Part shown: positions 35,361 through 48,300 of the stretch, in pieces | Numbering within the stretch: the first letter of the stretch is position 1 | Layout of the letters: each line of letters opens with the position of its first letter | DNA from: Thunnus maccoyii | Lineage: Eukaryota; Chordata; Actinopteri; Scombriformes; Scombridae | DNA: 64,000 nt | Reading direction: 5' to 3' | Assembly: GCF_910596095.1 (NCBI RefSeq) | Contig: NC_056544.1 | Coordinates: 7,394,655 to 7,458,654 of the forward strand | Made by a program: the position numbers and the translations under genes | The notes under the pieces: generated by a model | The model's database searches: none | Seen by the model: the letters and a program-made list of their open reading frames with translations, nothing else | What the model was told of the DNA's origin: nothing

Positions 35361-36286
35361 AGGGATCATCAAAAACATTCAACCTCAGTGCCCACGAATA
35401 TTCGCAGCAAATGTTTTGGAAATCTGGATTGAAGTTTTTAGTTAACTGCTGGACAAATCAGATTTTGACCTGACATTGGTGGGCAGTCGTCCCCTTGATG
35501 AACAGTATAGGAAGTCTTTTCCACTAACAGGAAGTAACCAAACCTAACACCATCTCCTCAAAGCAGCAACGCCTGAACAGTCTATCCACAGAAAACTGTC
35601 CCCACCAAACAGAATCACTTTACCTCATCCAACTGCAGGCACCACCAAGAACATTTTTAGTTTGCTGATGCCACATTGTGAGTACTGAAGTCTAAAAAAT
35701 TCAACATGCAAAAACTGCCTACTGCGGCTTTAACCCTGGATGAGGAGAGTTCTCTGAGTTCAGCTCAAGACCAGGAAGCACAGTCAGAGAAAGCTGGACC
35801 TGCCCAGATGTGGTAAAGAAAAGATCCCGATGGACGGCACTGCGTCCACAGATGCAGAAACGACTCAAAACAATGTTTCCTCAGTTGTGGGTCTTTTACA
35901 GAACCATTAGTGACAGCTGCAGAGGACCACAGCAGACCACCTGTGTCTGTTGTAGAGCTTGGGTCAATGGTAAGGGCCAGTCAGCTGAGCAAGGCCACTC
36001 ATTATGATGAGTGGGCTGTTAAAACAACATGTTTTCGCTCTGTAAGCAACCCCCCCCCCACTCGTCCGCCTTCTCTTCTCCTCCCTTACTCTCAGCCCTC
36101 CCCTCTTCAATATAACCACAGGTCTTTGTGTCCAGCACTGTTAGGAACTCGGCATAGAGGCCCACTAAGCTCCACTTTCAAAGGCAACCTCTGATGTGGC
36201 CTTTCTGATCTCTGCACGTCTCGCTGACTTTCCTCCTACTCTCTGACTTTTTCTTGCTCTGTCTGTATCGTACTTACCACACGGTT

Positions 36287-36287
<1 letters not shown>

Positions 36288-36319
<32 letters not shown>
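36288..36319. repeat. (CT)n microsatellite
   Basis: Uninterrupted CT dinucleotides over 32 bp in intergenic DNA; likely length-polymorphic. Confidence 0.95.
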
Positions 36320-36322
<3 letters not shown>

Positions 36323-37890
36323 AGATATGCATGCTTGCTCTTATAGATTTCCTTTCAATTTCGACTGAGGGGAAAGCCGGCCCGTGTCATGAAAACATAT
36401 GTGAGGAGAGTTCAGAGACGTGAAGACAGACAACGATATCTTGACAGTCAGTCTTACCACTCCTTAGACTTCCCTTGATATACACACCCTTCCCCCTCCT
36501 CTTCCAGTCCCCCCCCTCTTTGTGATGACATGTATGTGCCTATGGAAACCAGATGTGGCTTGTTGTGATGGAAGAGGCGCTGAGAGAAAGAGCAAAAGCA
36601 AGCAAGAGTTTGTATGATAGTTCATTACCAGACTGCAGGAGATGTGGGGAGCGTGAGGAGGAAGAATGAGGAGTTTTGCGCTCTCGAGAGTTCAGACAGT
36701 GACTGAATATAGATATATTTCCACTATCCTGACCAGGCCCTGAGCGAAGCAGGGGGGTTTCCTTGCGGATAGGGCTAGGTCAGGGTGAGTGGAGCTGGAG
36801 CAGCGTCGGGAAGGAGAGCCTGAATCAGCATCTCCCATGTAGGAGGTGTTTTCCTGCAGGGCTTGGGAAACTGTGCCATATGAGACAGGGGTTTTTAAAA
36901 AAAAAAAAAGGCAAGCTTAAGAGGCTGAAATGGTGATTGTTCAACTTCCTTGCACCTGTATTTTTTTCACCCACACAATACCTCCCTCTAACATTTAAGA
37001 GACTGCTCCCACTGCACCACACCCGACTCAAAGTGCAGACATTGTGTTAAAGGGTAACAAAAGCACATAGCTTTACACTCTGATAGCTTTAAGCAGATTC
37101 AGCGCCGAGGGGCTAAAGACTGGCAAAAGTGCATGGCTAAGAAAACAAATATCACCAACCATGAAACAGAAGGGAAAACTGAGATTGGGACACAAAAAAT
37201 ATGTTTAACTAATGGGGGAAAGTTATTTTCCATGCATAGCTTCATGTGTAGCTAAATGGAATAATAAGATGCGGGCATAACGGAAAAAAGTATTAGCTAT
37301 TGATCCCTCTCTTCCACTGACAGTGTATACCTCAAATGAACCCTGTGTGTGTGTGTAAAAAATTACAGTAGCTCAACTATTTCTCTCTGCAATCTTTCAG
37401 AGAGTAAAATATGTTTGGGTAAAGGTCAACAGATTTTTTTATCTTTAAAGCTATGAACAAGAAAGTAGTTGAATAGAGTGCAGACCTCCACTGGACTCTT
37501 AGAGACCTTTTTCACAGCAGATGTTTTGTCATGTCATAGCAGGAGAAGCACCGGCGTGATTAATCTTAACCCAATAATGGCTACATTCCAATTATGTTAG
37601 TCACTTCCAAGACCATGTTGGCTTACTGGTAGGGTTTACTGGGACACATAAAAAGAATGGAGTCATCATTAATGTTATAAGTTACACCTGTGCTTTTCCT
37701 GCTTTGGAAAATCTTTTTTTATTGATTTTTTTTAAATTAACCCAACATACACTACTTTTTTATTGATTTCGTTATTACATTAGATTTAGTTAAGTTTTTC
37801 CTGTAAAAAATGTCGACCCATGAATGTGACCGGTTGAACGTGCCTGAGAAAAAGAGTTGAAAGAATTTCAAAACTATTTGTGCTCGTCAG

Positions 37891-38030
37891 TTTCTCAGGA
37901 CAGAGTATGTGGGTTTTCCATATCAGTGGAAAACTACATTGCATCCAAGCTGGAGTACACAGATTTTATTGCTGAGTTTGATGGAAAGAAAGCAAAGAAA
38001 GTGACTTTCACACCATTCTTTCACTGTATG
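37891..38030 (+). other. Exon-like open segment, unrecognised
   Basis: An open stretch is preceded by CTCGTCAG and followed by ATG|GTGAGT, a good donor. It reads KLEYTDFIAEFDGKKAKKV and ends TFTPFFHCM. The composition looks protein-like rather than random. No neighbouring exons, start or homologue were found. It could be a decayed gene or transposon remnant, or chance. Confidence 0.15.
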
Positions 38031-40642
38031 GTGAGTCCATCTCATTTGGGATGCAATATTCCTGCCTTTTGCATAGTGCTACCACCAAGCATGGGCTATG
38101 AGTTATGTTTTGTCAGTGTTATGACTATAGGGTTGTCATAATGCTGCATGAAGTGTGTATAGTACTTTTTTAGCTGCTGTATAGGGCTGTACAAAATGTT
38201 TGGGTTATCCCTTTTTATTATTGTGTATTATGAAGAACTTCAAACTGCATTTTTTTGAAACTGTCCTGCATCATGAACTAGTTTGTTGTATTTGGCTCCG
38301 TGTGTGCACGCATGTCAAAGACCTTACAGCCCGGCTCTTGAGTTAGTCATTCTTTTCACTGTCAACACTATATTAGGTCAACTAGAAATTTGCCATGACA
38401 TCTATTTGGTGAGGTTTTTGAGTTTAAGGTTAGGTCAAATTATTTGAGTTATAGGTATTCACATGGTCTGTAGTGTGTTTGAATATTTAAATGCTCTATG
38501 TCACTTCAAATTTCCACTAAGCTCATGCGTGTACATTTTTAAAAAGTTATCACAGCTGCATGTGGAGACTACATCATTTTTAACTGAAGGCCTGCATTAC
38601 AAACTGGGGGCGTTAGTTTGAGAGAAACCTATCAAATTGCATTATGGTAAGTGTAGGATCCTCTGCTGCATCAATTGTGACTATTCTTTTTTTTTTTTCT
38701 TTTTTTAAACTGTCTCGCACAACTTTCCCAAAGTGCAATGCTAAACTGCTGGACAACTTTAAATAGTCACAAGTCAAACCCCCCCCACCCCCTCAGATTA
38801 GCGCCAGCATGCAAAGAAAAATTTCATGTCAGTCTTTCCCAGTTGTTCTGGAAACATTTAGGTCACAAAGAAACAAAAGGCAGCCACATCACCTCTGCTG
38901 TTTAGTGGAGGAGGTAAACACTACGCCTGAAGCTCATGCTCTTTACGTCCTATCTGTGCATTTAGTGTTTGCTTGTGTGAGAGTAAGAGGCAGAGGACAC
39001 GGAAGATGGCAAAAGCCTCTTTTCCTGTTTGTTGTATTAGTGCTTGGTGCAGGATGTGGCAGGAGTCTTTAACCGATGCAAATGAAAACCATGTGTAACC
39101 TATATAGCCACTCACCAGTTCCCTTAAGAAATACCTCTTTCCATCATCCCACATGCTTGTTACCAGGCAGAGTGCAACACTAGCCCTTTTCTGTTCATCA
39201 GTCACTCTCATTTAATTAGAAAGTTATTTAGTGTTCTCTCTGAGGTTGGTCCCACAATTACTGTATGATGTTCCGGTAGACTATTATGAGGCACAATAGA
39301 CCAGAGCAGGACTTCCCCTATTGGGAAGTTTCCATTCATCAGCCTGCAGGCTAAATACATGCCAACAGGCACAGGAAATGTCCAGCGCAGAGAAAGACAG
39401 AAACATAAAAGGAGCTTGCTGATGACGTTTGTTGAGTACAGTTGAATCGAGACAGAGAGATGACATATTGAGATTAGTCAAGGAGATGTGAGGCACACTT
39501 ATGTTTGCGATACACAGTAGAACAGATTGTGTAAAAAGAAGCAGCAGTGGAATCAGGGCTGGAAATCAACTTTTCGTTTATCTGGGTGAAATGTGAGAGG
39601 AAAAGAGGAGTGGTAATGGCTGGAGGAGACCGGGGCCATTGTGGTGTGGTCTTTTGTTGGGCTTTGTGAAAAAAAGAAGTGAGTCATTTCACAGACAGTG
39701 AAGAAAAGCTCTCCGGTTACACAGCGAGAAGAGAAAAGAGACGGCGGGGAAGAATTATGCTGAGGCGATTCTTTTCTTCACTCTGCAGAATCAGCTGTGG
39801 AACAGAAAACATCCCAATAGTGACCCAGTGCTAAATGTCTGACTTGTGTGCGGGTCACAGTGATGATGAGTTGAGCAAGGAAAACACGCTTGATCTGCAA
39901 AAACACATGATTCTTGCCTCACGTATAAGTTGTTGTGGCCTCGATTAAACAGATCCAAGCCCACTCCCATCCCCTACCCCCCCATTGCTGTATCCCGCTG
40001 TGCGTCTGGCCCTCATGATGCAGTTGGAATTCCAGATGTTGCTCATGGAATTCTGCTCCATCTCTGGCCTCCAAATGTGACTTAACCCTCCTCACTCCGC
40101 CTCCCCCCCCCCCCCCCCCACAAAAAGCCTCGTGACTGCTCTCCCCACCCCCAGCTCTTCAAAACACTGCAGGAAAGTGGAGACAAATGGGCGCCCTAAA
40201 TCTTTTCAGCACAATAGGAAAATACCTCATCATTTTAATTGCATAAAACCCCATTGCTGTAATCATAACATATCATGGATTCGCTGACCCCCACCCACTC
40301 TCTTTCTCTCTTAGTCAAGTCATCTTTACAGTAAGTCTGATGTCTGTATGGCAGTTGTTCATTAGTGGGATCATTAAGGAGGAGGGAGACGCCTAAGCTC
40401 ACTGTTTGAGCTTTTATTGGCTCATGGTGGAAGGGTGGGCACACATACACCGTGTATAATTCTCAAATAAAGGCATTTATAGCTGTGCAAAACATGCATG
40501 ACAGCACACACACACACACACGCCTTTATTGCTCCACTTGTGAGGACCTGCATTGACCAGATTTACTGACTGAGCCCATGATGAAATCTTACATTTCTTC
40601 ACTGTTTCTCTAATCCAACCTTTATCCCTCTAAGAAAAGGCG

Positions 40643-40703
40643 ATGTCCTCACTTTGGATGATTTTTCTCCTCACCCTGCTCTACTGGAGGATCTCTGGTC
40701 CTT
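40643..40703 (+). pseudogene. Orphan signal-peptide exon, possible antigen-receptor V leader relic
   Basis: The ATG opens MSSLWMIFLLTLLYWRISGP, a typical signal peptide. It ends in phase 1 at a strong GTAAGT donor. An 82-nt interval then reaches TTTTCCTGCTGTGCAG at 40785. This leader-exon and short-intron layout is that of Ig/TCR V genes and some Ig-superfamily genes. The next exon hits TGA after three codons, although another frame reads LTQSSSSLFL, reminiscent of a V-domain start. No conserved Cys, J-proximal motif or recombination signal follows, so it would be a truncated pseudogene. Confidence 0.25.
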
Positions 40704-41164
40704 GTAAGTATGGAAATACTCAAGCACACACACACACATACTCCTTAACCGTAGTATAACTGAGATATGTTTTCCTGCTGTGCAGCAACGGGTTGACACA
40801 ATCGTCTTCATCCCTGTTTCTACTTAAGCTTTGGATCCAGTCCGCGTTTTCCGACCCAGTTTCTAGCCTGCCAGTTTCCGAGCCCCAGTAACGCAGAGTG
40901 GTGCGGTCGGGGAACAAGAAACCTGGAGGTCCAGGAAGACTGGGGGAAGACCAGATGGAGGAGAGATATGATCAATAAGAGGGGTAAATTGAAGAGTCCA
41001 GCTGGGTTGTATGAAAGCAGGTAGGCCTAAGTTAAGATGTTGCAGCATTAAAGGAGGTGAGTGGTGCCACCAGCTCAAAGTATTGAGAGAAAGATGGCAG
41101 AGAAAAAGATGAAGTGAACGTCTACTAAGTGAAAATCAAAGCACAGAAATACTTTTGAAATTAC

Positions 41165-42343
41165 TTTATTTTGTAGGAAAAGCTTAAAAAATAAGTAAAT
41201 AAGGACACAGACACAATGTCAAGGAGAAAACTAGATCATTATCATTATCATCATCATCACTAGTATCATTATCATTGTTGTGCAACTACTTATAACCCCT
41301 GACTAGTAATGTAGCACCATGGTTTTAAAAACTGTAAACAAGTACAATGACAAAAAGGAGTCATTTTCAGATCTTCAATTTATTTTCATTTGAGATGGAT
41401 TCAAGATAAAAAAAAAATAAGACAATCAAGTTTCAAGAATACATAACCCCCTTCCCCATTCACTGTCCCCACATATAAAATTAAGGCCACTTTCAAAACT
41501 GTATGTCACTGTCCAGCAGGACTTTTTAATGACAATGTACAAAAACACATTCTTTACACGGAGGACAACAACAATAATAGTAATAGTCATAATAATAATG
41601 ACAACATCATTTATAATAATAATAATCACCATTAAAGACATTGATATAAAAAAAAGGAAACGACACAGCTGTATTTATTGCTTGACTCTGATGTGAGTGT
41701 ATCATGCTTCAAAAGAACGTGGGCTAATGTTTTGTTTACCTTTTATGGTCCATACTGGCTCTGACGTGTTGCTTTACTGGAAGATTAAGAAACACAGTGA
41801 CTCTGCCACTGTGGTTTTCAAATAATGTGTGCATCTGTGTGAGTTTATGTGAGTGTGTGCAAGATAACAAGAGGGGGGGGGGGGGGGAACAAAGGATCAA
41901 ACAACGCTGTTTGCTTACACGAAGGAACATGCTAGAATGGGCGTCGTGAAGATGCAGGTTTCGAAGCGGAAATTCACAAGGACACAAACACTGACCACTG
42001 ACAAAAACTAAAAATAAGACATTGAAAAAGGCTAAAACAAACAGCAAAGAGCTGGCGTCAGTAACCACGAGGAGAGAGGCAGAGAGAGAAGGGAGAGAAA
42101 GTAAAAATGCAAGGACGGAGTGGTTGGGAGATAGAGCAAAAGGAATCTGGCAGTGGTAAGAATTTTTCTAAAAATGCATGTCTGGCGCTTTTCCTTCTGC
42201 TCTTTCCCCTTTTTTTTTTTTTTTTTTTTTTTGAAAATCTCTTTCTGTCCTGCTCGATTATCTGTGTTCAACATTACCTTCCACTTTTTTTTTCTTTTTC
42301 TCTCCCTGTCTTTCTCTCCTCTCTTCCTCTCCTCCTCCTCCGT
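41165..42343 (-). other. MMP14 3' UTR region
   Basis: On the minus strand, AATAAA hexamers occur at 41679-41674 and 41170-41165, 665 and 1174 nt past the stop, either of which could end the transcript. The region includes a 15-base G run on the plus strand (41873-41887), a T run (42211-42232) and ATT/ATC-rich repeats near 41575-41630. Confidence 0.5.
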
Positions 42344-45300
42344 CTACACCTTGTCCAGTAAAGATCGTTGGCAGTAGAGGAGTCGGCGTGGGGTACCGTA
42401 CCGACGGAAAAATACCAAGGCTGCCAGGGTTGCAATCACACACACCAACAAGAAGAGCGGCACCACCACTGCCGCCGCTCCTGCGCTGCCACCTGCCCCT
42501 CCCTCCTCGTCAACTTCAATTATGATCACCTCTGTGTCCTCCTCCTTCTCCGTCTTTGTCTCCCTCTCCCTCTCTCTCTCCCTCTCCCTCTCCCTCTCTC
42601 TCTCTCTCTCCCTCTCCCTCTCTCTCTCTCTATCTCTAGTCCTGTCCTTATCCTCCCGCTCCTTGTCCTTCTCCTTCTCCTTGTCTTTGTCATGTCCGCC
42701 TCCACCTCTTCCTCCGTCTGTCTTAGGGTCTTCGTTGGGGCAGCCCATCCAGTCACGAAGGACTGATTTGGGGTATCCCGGCTCCACGCGCATCATCTGG
42801 TTGTTGAACTTCCAGTACTTGTTGGCTTTGTAGAAGTAGGTGTACGCTGAGGAGTGAAACAAGGAAATGTCAGAAATAAACATGAACGCATAAAATAATC
42901 ACATCTTAACATGTTAGAATGTAATCCAATCAATGAATAAGCAAGAAAGTTCGCACACACTACCCTTACCTTGATCTTTGCTCATGAAGGCTGCCCTGAT
43001 GTTGTCAGGCACTCCCTGCCACACACTCACAGATTTTGGATAGCCACTGTCAACACTTCGCATGTCTTCATTGAAGCGATAATACCTAAACAAAGAATGA
43101 GAGAGAAAGGTGAAGGGAGGTAGAGCTAACGTGAGTTCAACACAGAACTGTAGACCTGAGATATGGACTTGATTCTGACTTAAACCAGACTTGGACTCCT
43201 GTGAGACTTCAGTTACTTCAGACTTGACATGAGACCGGAGAGCAAACGCTTTCAAGTGTCAAGTTTTGACCTGGCAAAATCCCCCAGAAAAAGACTTTGC
43301 ATAGCCACACACCTCGAGTATTAAATTATTAGGCCCATGCATTTGGAAGGACTTGGCCTCAGTTATACAAAAAACAGTTAACAGCACTTTGAAAGATAAT
43401 ATTCAAATGTAAAGTCATTGGTCGGCAGAGACTTGACAGACTTGTGCTCTGATTTGCTCTTTGCAGATGAAGATTTGTGACTGAACTTGGACTTGTCTCA
43501 AATTACTTGAGACTTGACTTAAAAAGACTTGTCCCAAAGGACTTGAGTGTTGTTATTCTGACTCGTTATTCTGACAGACTTAGGACTTGACTTGGACTAG
43601 TCTTGATTATTGAAGACTTGAGACTTGTTCTCATAAACTTAAGACTGATTTTTCCCCAGTTGTTTGAGACTTGATTTGGAACCGCCTTCAAGAACTTGAA
43701 ATGTGACTTGAGACTTGTTCTAGCAGACTTCAGACATGACATCAGATTTTTTCTGGTAGACTAGACACTTGGACTTGTCTCTAATGACTTGTCACTCGAC
43801 TTGAAACTGACAGATGTGAGACTTGACTTAGACTTGCCCTAAAGGACTTCAGACTTGTCTCAAAGGACTTTAAACGTGACTTGAAACTTGTTCTGACTTA
43901 AGACTTGACCTGAGACTTGCTCTAACAGTTTTGAGATTTGACTTAAGACTTGTTCCAACAGACTTGAGACTTGATTTGGACTTGACATTGAAAATTTGAG
44001 AGTTGTCTTGGACTTGCCTTAAAAGGCTTGAGACATAACTTGAGACTTGTTCTAACACTCTTGAGACTTGGATTTGACCCACAAAACATAAAAACTACTC
44101 TGCTTCAGCGTGCATGTTCCTGCTGAAGACTTGCACTTAGGCCATGTGTTTTTCCGAGTGTGTTTTTCTTCTCTTTTTTGTAATAAAAGCTTTTCTTGAA
44201 ATGTCACTGACTTTTGTTTATGTGGGTGGCTGCCTACATTATGATAATCACTGACTGCCACGTTCTACCTTCCTTTTCATAACAATGACTACGGTGTAAC
44301 TACGGGGAAGCACAGCAAGCTTTCAAGTTCCCTAGAAGGTTTATTTTAATGTTTAAATGAGAAGCAGTTTCACAATTCAGGAAAGTGACTGAATCCAAGT
44401 GTGTCAACCTTATATGGTAATCATTAAAACATGTCTTTTCGTGAGGGTGACAAATAAATCTTTTCTTGGAATCATCAGTTTATAAACTTCAGCAAAGTGT
44501 CATCATGACATTTAAAACACACAAAAACACACACAGACACAGAGGACATATGACTAACTTGTTTGCTCGGAAGAAGAATGTCTGTCCGGTGGGGGTGTAG
44601 TAGAGAGCAGCGTCTATTCTGTCTTTGGGAAGCCCAGTGCCCATTTCCTGCAGATTCCTAGGGTAACCAGAATCCAGAATGGATTCACTGAACACCCAGT
44701 ACCTGTCCCCTGTAGACATCCAGAGAAGTAGAGATCAAAAAGAGAGAATACATAGGGAACTGCAAAAAAAACAGCTGCTCGTCTGATGATGACTGCTATC
44801 CTTTTAAAATGGAAATCATGTAAATGTTTTTTTGTGAAAATACCAAAGCAAAACTTACCTTTAAAGAAAGCAAATTTCCCATCTTCCCTTTCAAAAGCGG
44901 CATTGATATGAGTGGGCATACCCCTCCAGAAGTGACCAATTGGCATGGGGTATCCATCCAACACATGGTTGTTACGCACTCGCCAGAACCATTTATCCTG
45001 AAAAGGAAAAACAAAAACAGATTACCAAAAGCTTCAGACAAACTCTTGTCAAAACTCCAGCGACGCCCACGATGTTTACCTTGAACACAAACATTTCTCC
45101 TCTGAGGATGGCAATGGTGTCGAAGTGTCCCTCACAGATGTTGGGGCCGAAGCGAGGCTTGTCTGGTGAATGGGTGGGCTGGGGGTTGTAAGGTGTATGA
45201 GGCTTGTCAGGAGGGGGCTGAGGGCCTGATCCAGACCCTATGGAAAGAAGGATAAGAAAATTCATTAGAAGATCTAATCCTAACTCTAGTTTTTAACTTT

Positions 45301-48300
45301 GACACATCTTCCAGTACTGGTCCTGTTAGATTAAATTAAACTCAATGATCCAGTATGGAGGTTGTTGTATTAGCAGACAACAGAGAGAAACAAACAGCAA
45401 TCGTGGCGCAAGCTACATTTTCGGCAAAATTCAGTAAAGTTTAAATTCTGCATTCACCCTCCAAGTCTACAGTGGGTAAATGATTTCTACTATTGCTCCA
45501 AACACTTGCTAGTAAAACATGCAACCAGGAAATTAGGATTTTTTGATTTGGATAATAACTGTGTCGAGAACACACCGTAAAGTTGCTGAATGCCTCTGCG
45601 GTCGTCGTCAGGGAGTTGAAAGTTCTCTGTGTCCATCCACTGGTAGAAGGGAGCCATAATGGCTGAAGGGTCATTGGAGTGCTCCATACCCAGAGCATGG
45701 CCCAGTTCATGCACCGCCACCAGGAATATATCATTACCTGAAACCATGTCAACACCAAAACATCATTTAATATGATTTTTTTTTTACTGAACAGGCAGTT
45801 TTGAGAGATTATACTGAATATACACAATTGTTTTCTAGATAGATCTTTATGTAGACATAGAAAACAAGGAAGTCATTGTGACTTTGAGTCACATTTTAAA
45901 GTGACTCAAAAGCACATGAATACTTGACCTGGCAGTGATTTAAAAATGTCATTTTCAGATCGTGTGAAGATGTGTTTGACTCAAAGAGCTGATTCTGCAA
46001 AACTATGTTTGCTGCAATCCAGAAATAAACACTTCTCCATTTCTGCAGTATCAACATACCCCGGGGCAATCACACCCTCAAACATACTGACACAAGACCG
46101 GACCTGTTGCTGCTATTTTGTTCACGACAACAAAATAAAGATTCCTGACTGCCAACACACAAAGAAACTTGTCATCAGGTTTAAATGAATTGCTAACTAA
46201 AGAAATCCCTTAGTTATCAAAATGTCAGTTCCAACATTCAACACAGCCTCACCCATCAGATTCCGGTTTCCAATCGTCCAGGGCTCAGCTGCATCAAAGT
46301 GGGTGTCTCCACCGATGCCATTCCCAGGGAAGTAGGCGTGTGCCAGGAAGCCTCCCTCACCATCGAACGGGCTGCTGTCGCCGTGGAAACCCTCGGCAAA
46401 GAAGATCATGATGTCGGCAAACTCCTCCACCTTGTCGCGTATGTGACTGTAGGGGATTTCCCGGAAACGGAGCGGGGTGACGCTCTCCCACACCTTGAAG
46501 GCCTTCCTGATGGCCTCGAAGGTCTCGAACTCGCCAACCTTTGGGGTGTAGTTCTGTATACTGAAGAGTGTGTAATTGTGTATGTGGGTGCACAGGGGTG
46601 GTGAGATAGGGAGAGACAAATTAGTTTGTGTGAGACAAGGAAGGTACTGGTTTTTATTTTCTTCTATTTACATCATCAAGTGCTGGTATTGATTACTATT
46701 TATCTAGGCCTATAAAACCAATGCAGTTGCTCAATAGTTACCTCATTAATTTGGGTTTTCAAACATCAGTACATTTAGTACAAAGGTAGAATTGGGCAAA
46801 AAAATCATAGGTAAAATAGCCTTAGGTACTGTTCTATCATGTCCCTGTAGATGCAGCATGTTCACTTGGAGCGTTGCTGACTTACGAGAAAGTGATTTCA
46901 TTCTTGTTCCACTTCAAGCCCTGGATGGCGTATCGCTTCCTCCTCAGGTTGGTCTTCAGCTCGGCACCAAACTTATCTGGCACACCGCAACGCGGTCGCT
47001 TCATGGCCCTGTCAGACACAAGACATACTTAGCTCACAACAAGGGACAAACTAGTAGCGTCAATCTGTTTGAGCCTGGCTGCATTTTCACTATGTGTATA
47101 TAAAACAGTTTGTAGCTTCCTCACTCCATGGTCTTTGGGTCAAAGGTGCCGGTGACAGTGAGGCCGTAGAATCTCTGCATGGCGGCGATGGCTGAGGGCA
47201 CAGAGTGAGGTGAGCGGAGGGCGTGAGTCCGCATGTCCCCTGGGGGCAGGTAACCATACTGCTGCAACCATGACTACAGAAGAAAGAAAAACAGTAATCA
47301 ACGATGTGACTCATGAGAAATATTGCAAAATGATACCAAGGAAATTCCAGTTTCAGTATGGTGAAAGAAAAAGTTTAAATTAAAAACAGACACAGTACTC
47401 CATATCTACACTGATTGTTTGTTGTTCAACAAAATGAACCAAAGGAAAGGTACTATTTGGTCTGATTATCAGTTATGGGGACTAAAAGTCCAAGTATTAG
47501 GATATTTTTACACAACTGCAGCAAAAACACATTCCACATCGACAGAGAAAATAAGCTCTTAAATAATGTTTTTCTGTGTTTTGATATCTTGTAGCCAGCA
47601 GCAGCAACATTGTTTGAAGCACCTGGCATCTCTCCACTTAATGACTAAATACAAAAGCTATTCAACCATCAGCATTCGGCTCTCCAGTGAGCTAGTGGAC
47701 TATGGTAATGAAACTAAGGTCAACATGAAACACTGTTGAGCTTGAGCCCAAATAACTTTACACAAAGACAGTTCAGGTTTTAACAAAAACCTTGCACAAC
47801 AGAAACTCCACAAGGAAATTCCCTTCACAGAGTTAAAGATTAACAGCAGTTTCTACACTGAAGTTTCTACTGATGCTGTTTGTCTTTCAGTGCAGAGTTA
47901 TAATTGAATCCATCCCTGCTGTTCGAGTTTGTACATGATGAAAACATTTGTTTGAAGCGTTTCGAGCATATGCTCCAATGGTCACTGAGTTCTTCAGCCC
48001 TCCAGATCTCTCGGCCTCAGCTAAGCTTGACCTTACTTTCCCCTGGAAACCCATTTCACTGCAGTGCTGGTTTGACATCTGGACTGGTTCCAGTGGCTTT
48101 GCTCCGCACCTCTCCCACACTGCTTCTTCTAAACTCTTTCCCTCTCAAAGTAGAGCCGGGAAATAACACTGAGGGTATTGTGAGCACAGACTACTTTAAT
48201 ATACTGTTATACACAGTCACTTTTTGAGCTTTTCATGCATTTTTAGAACATGTTTTATGGTTTGGATATTCCGTGGCCTTGTCTGATAAAGGTTACATTG

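Larger units (their letters stand above)
33490..41160. other. Intergenic region between ACIN1 and MMP14
   Basis: Tail-to-tail interval of about 7.7 kb. It holds a TG repeat (34313-34349), a long T run (35084-35101), a CT repeat (36288-36319), a 17-base C run (40103-40119) and AC repeats (40506-40522). A probable dispersed repeat lies around 34990-35360. Two exon-like fragments are listed separately (37891-38030 and 40643-40703). No complete gene is recognised. Confidence 0.6.

Noticed and set aside
42522..42833. Plus-strand Ser/Leu repeat ORF
   Set aside because: It is antisense to the charged stalk repeat of MMP14 exon 10.
43870..44082. Ser/Leu/Lys-rich minus-strand ORF in MMP14 intron 8
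   Set aside because: It is made entirely of the ACTTG-type tandem repeat, so it is a repeat artefact.
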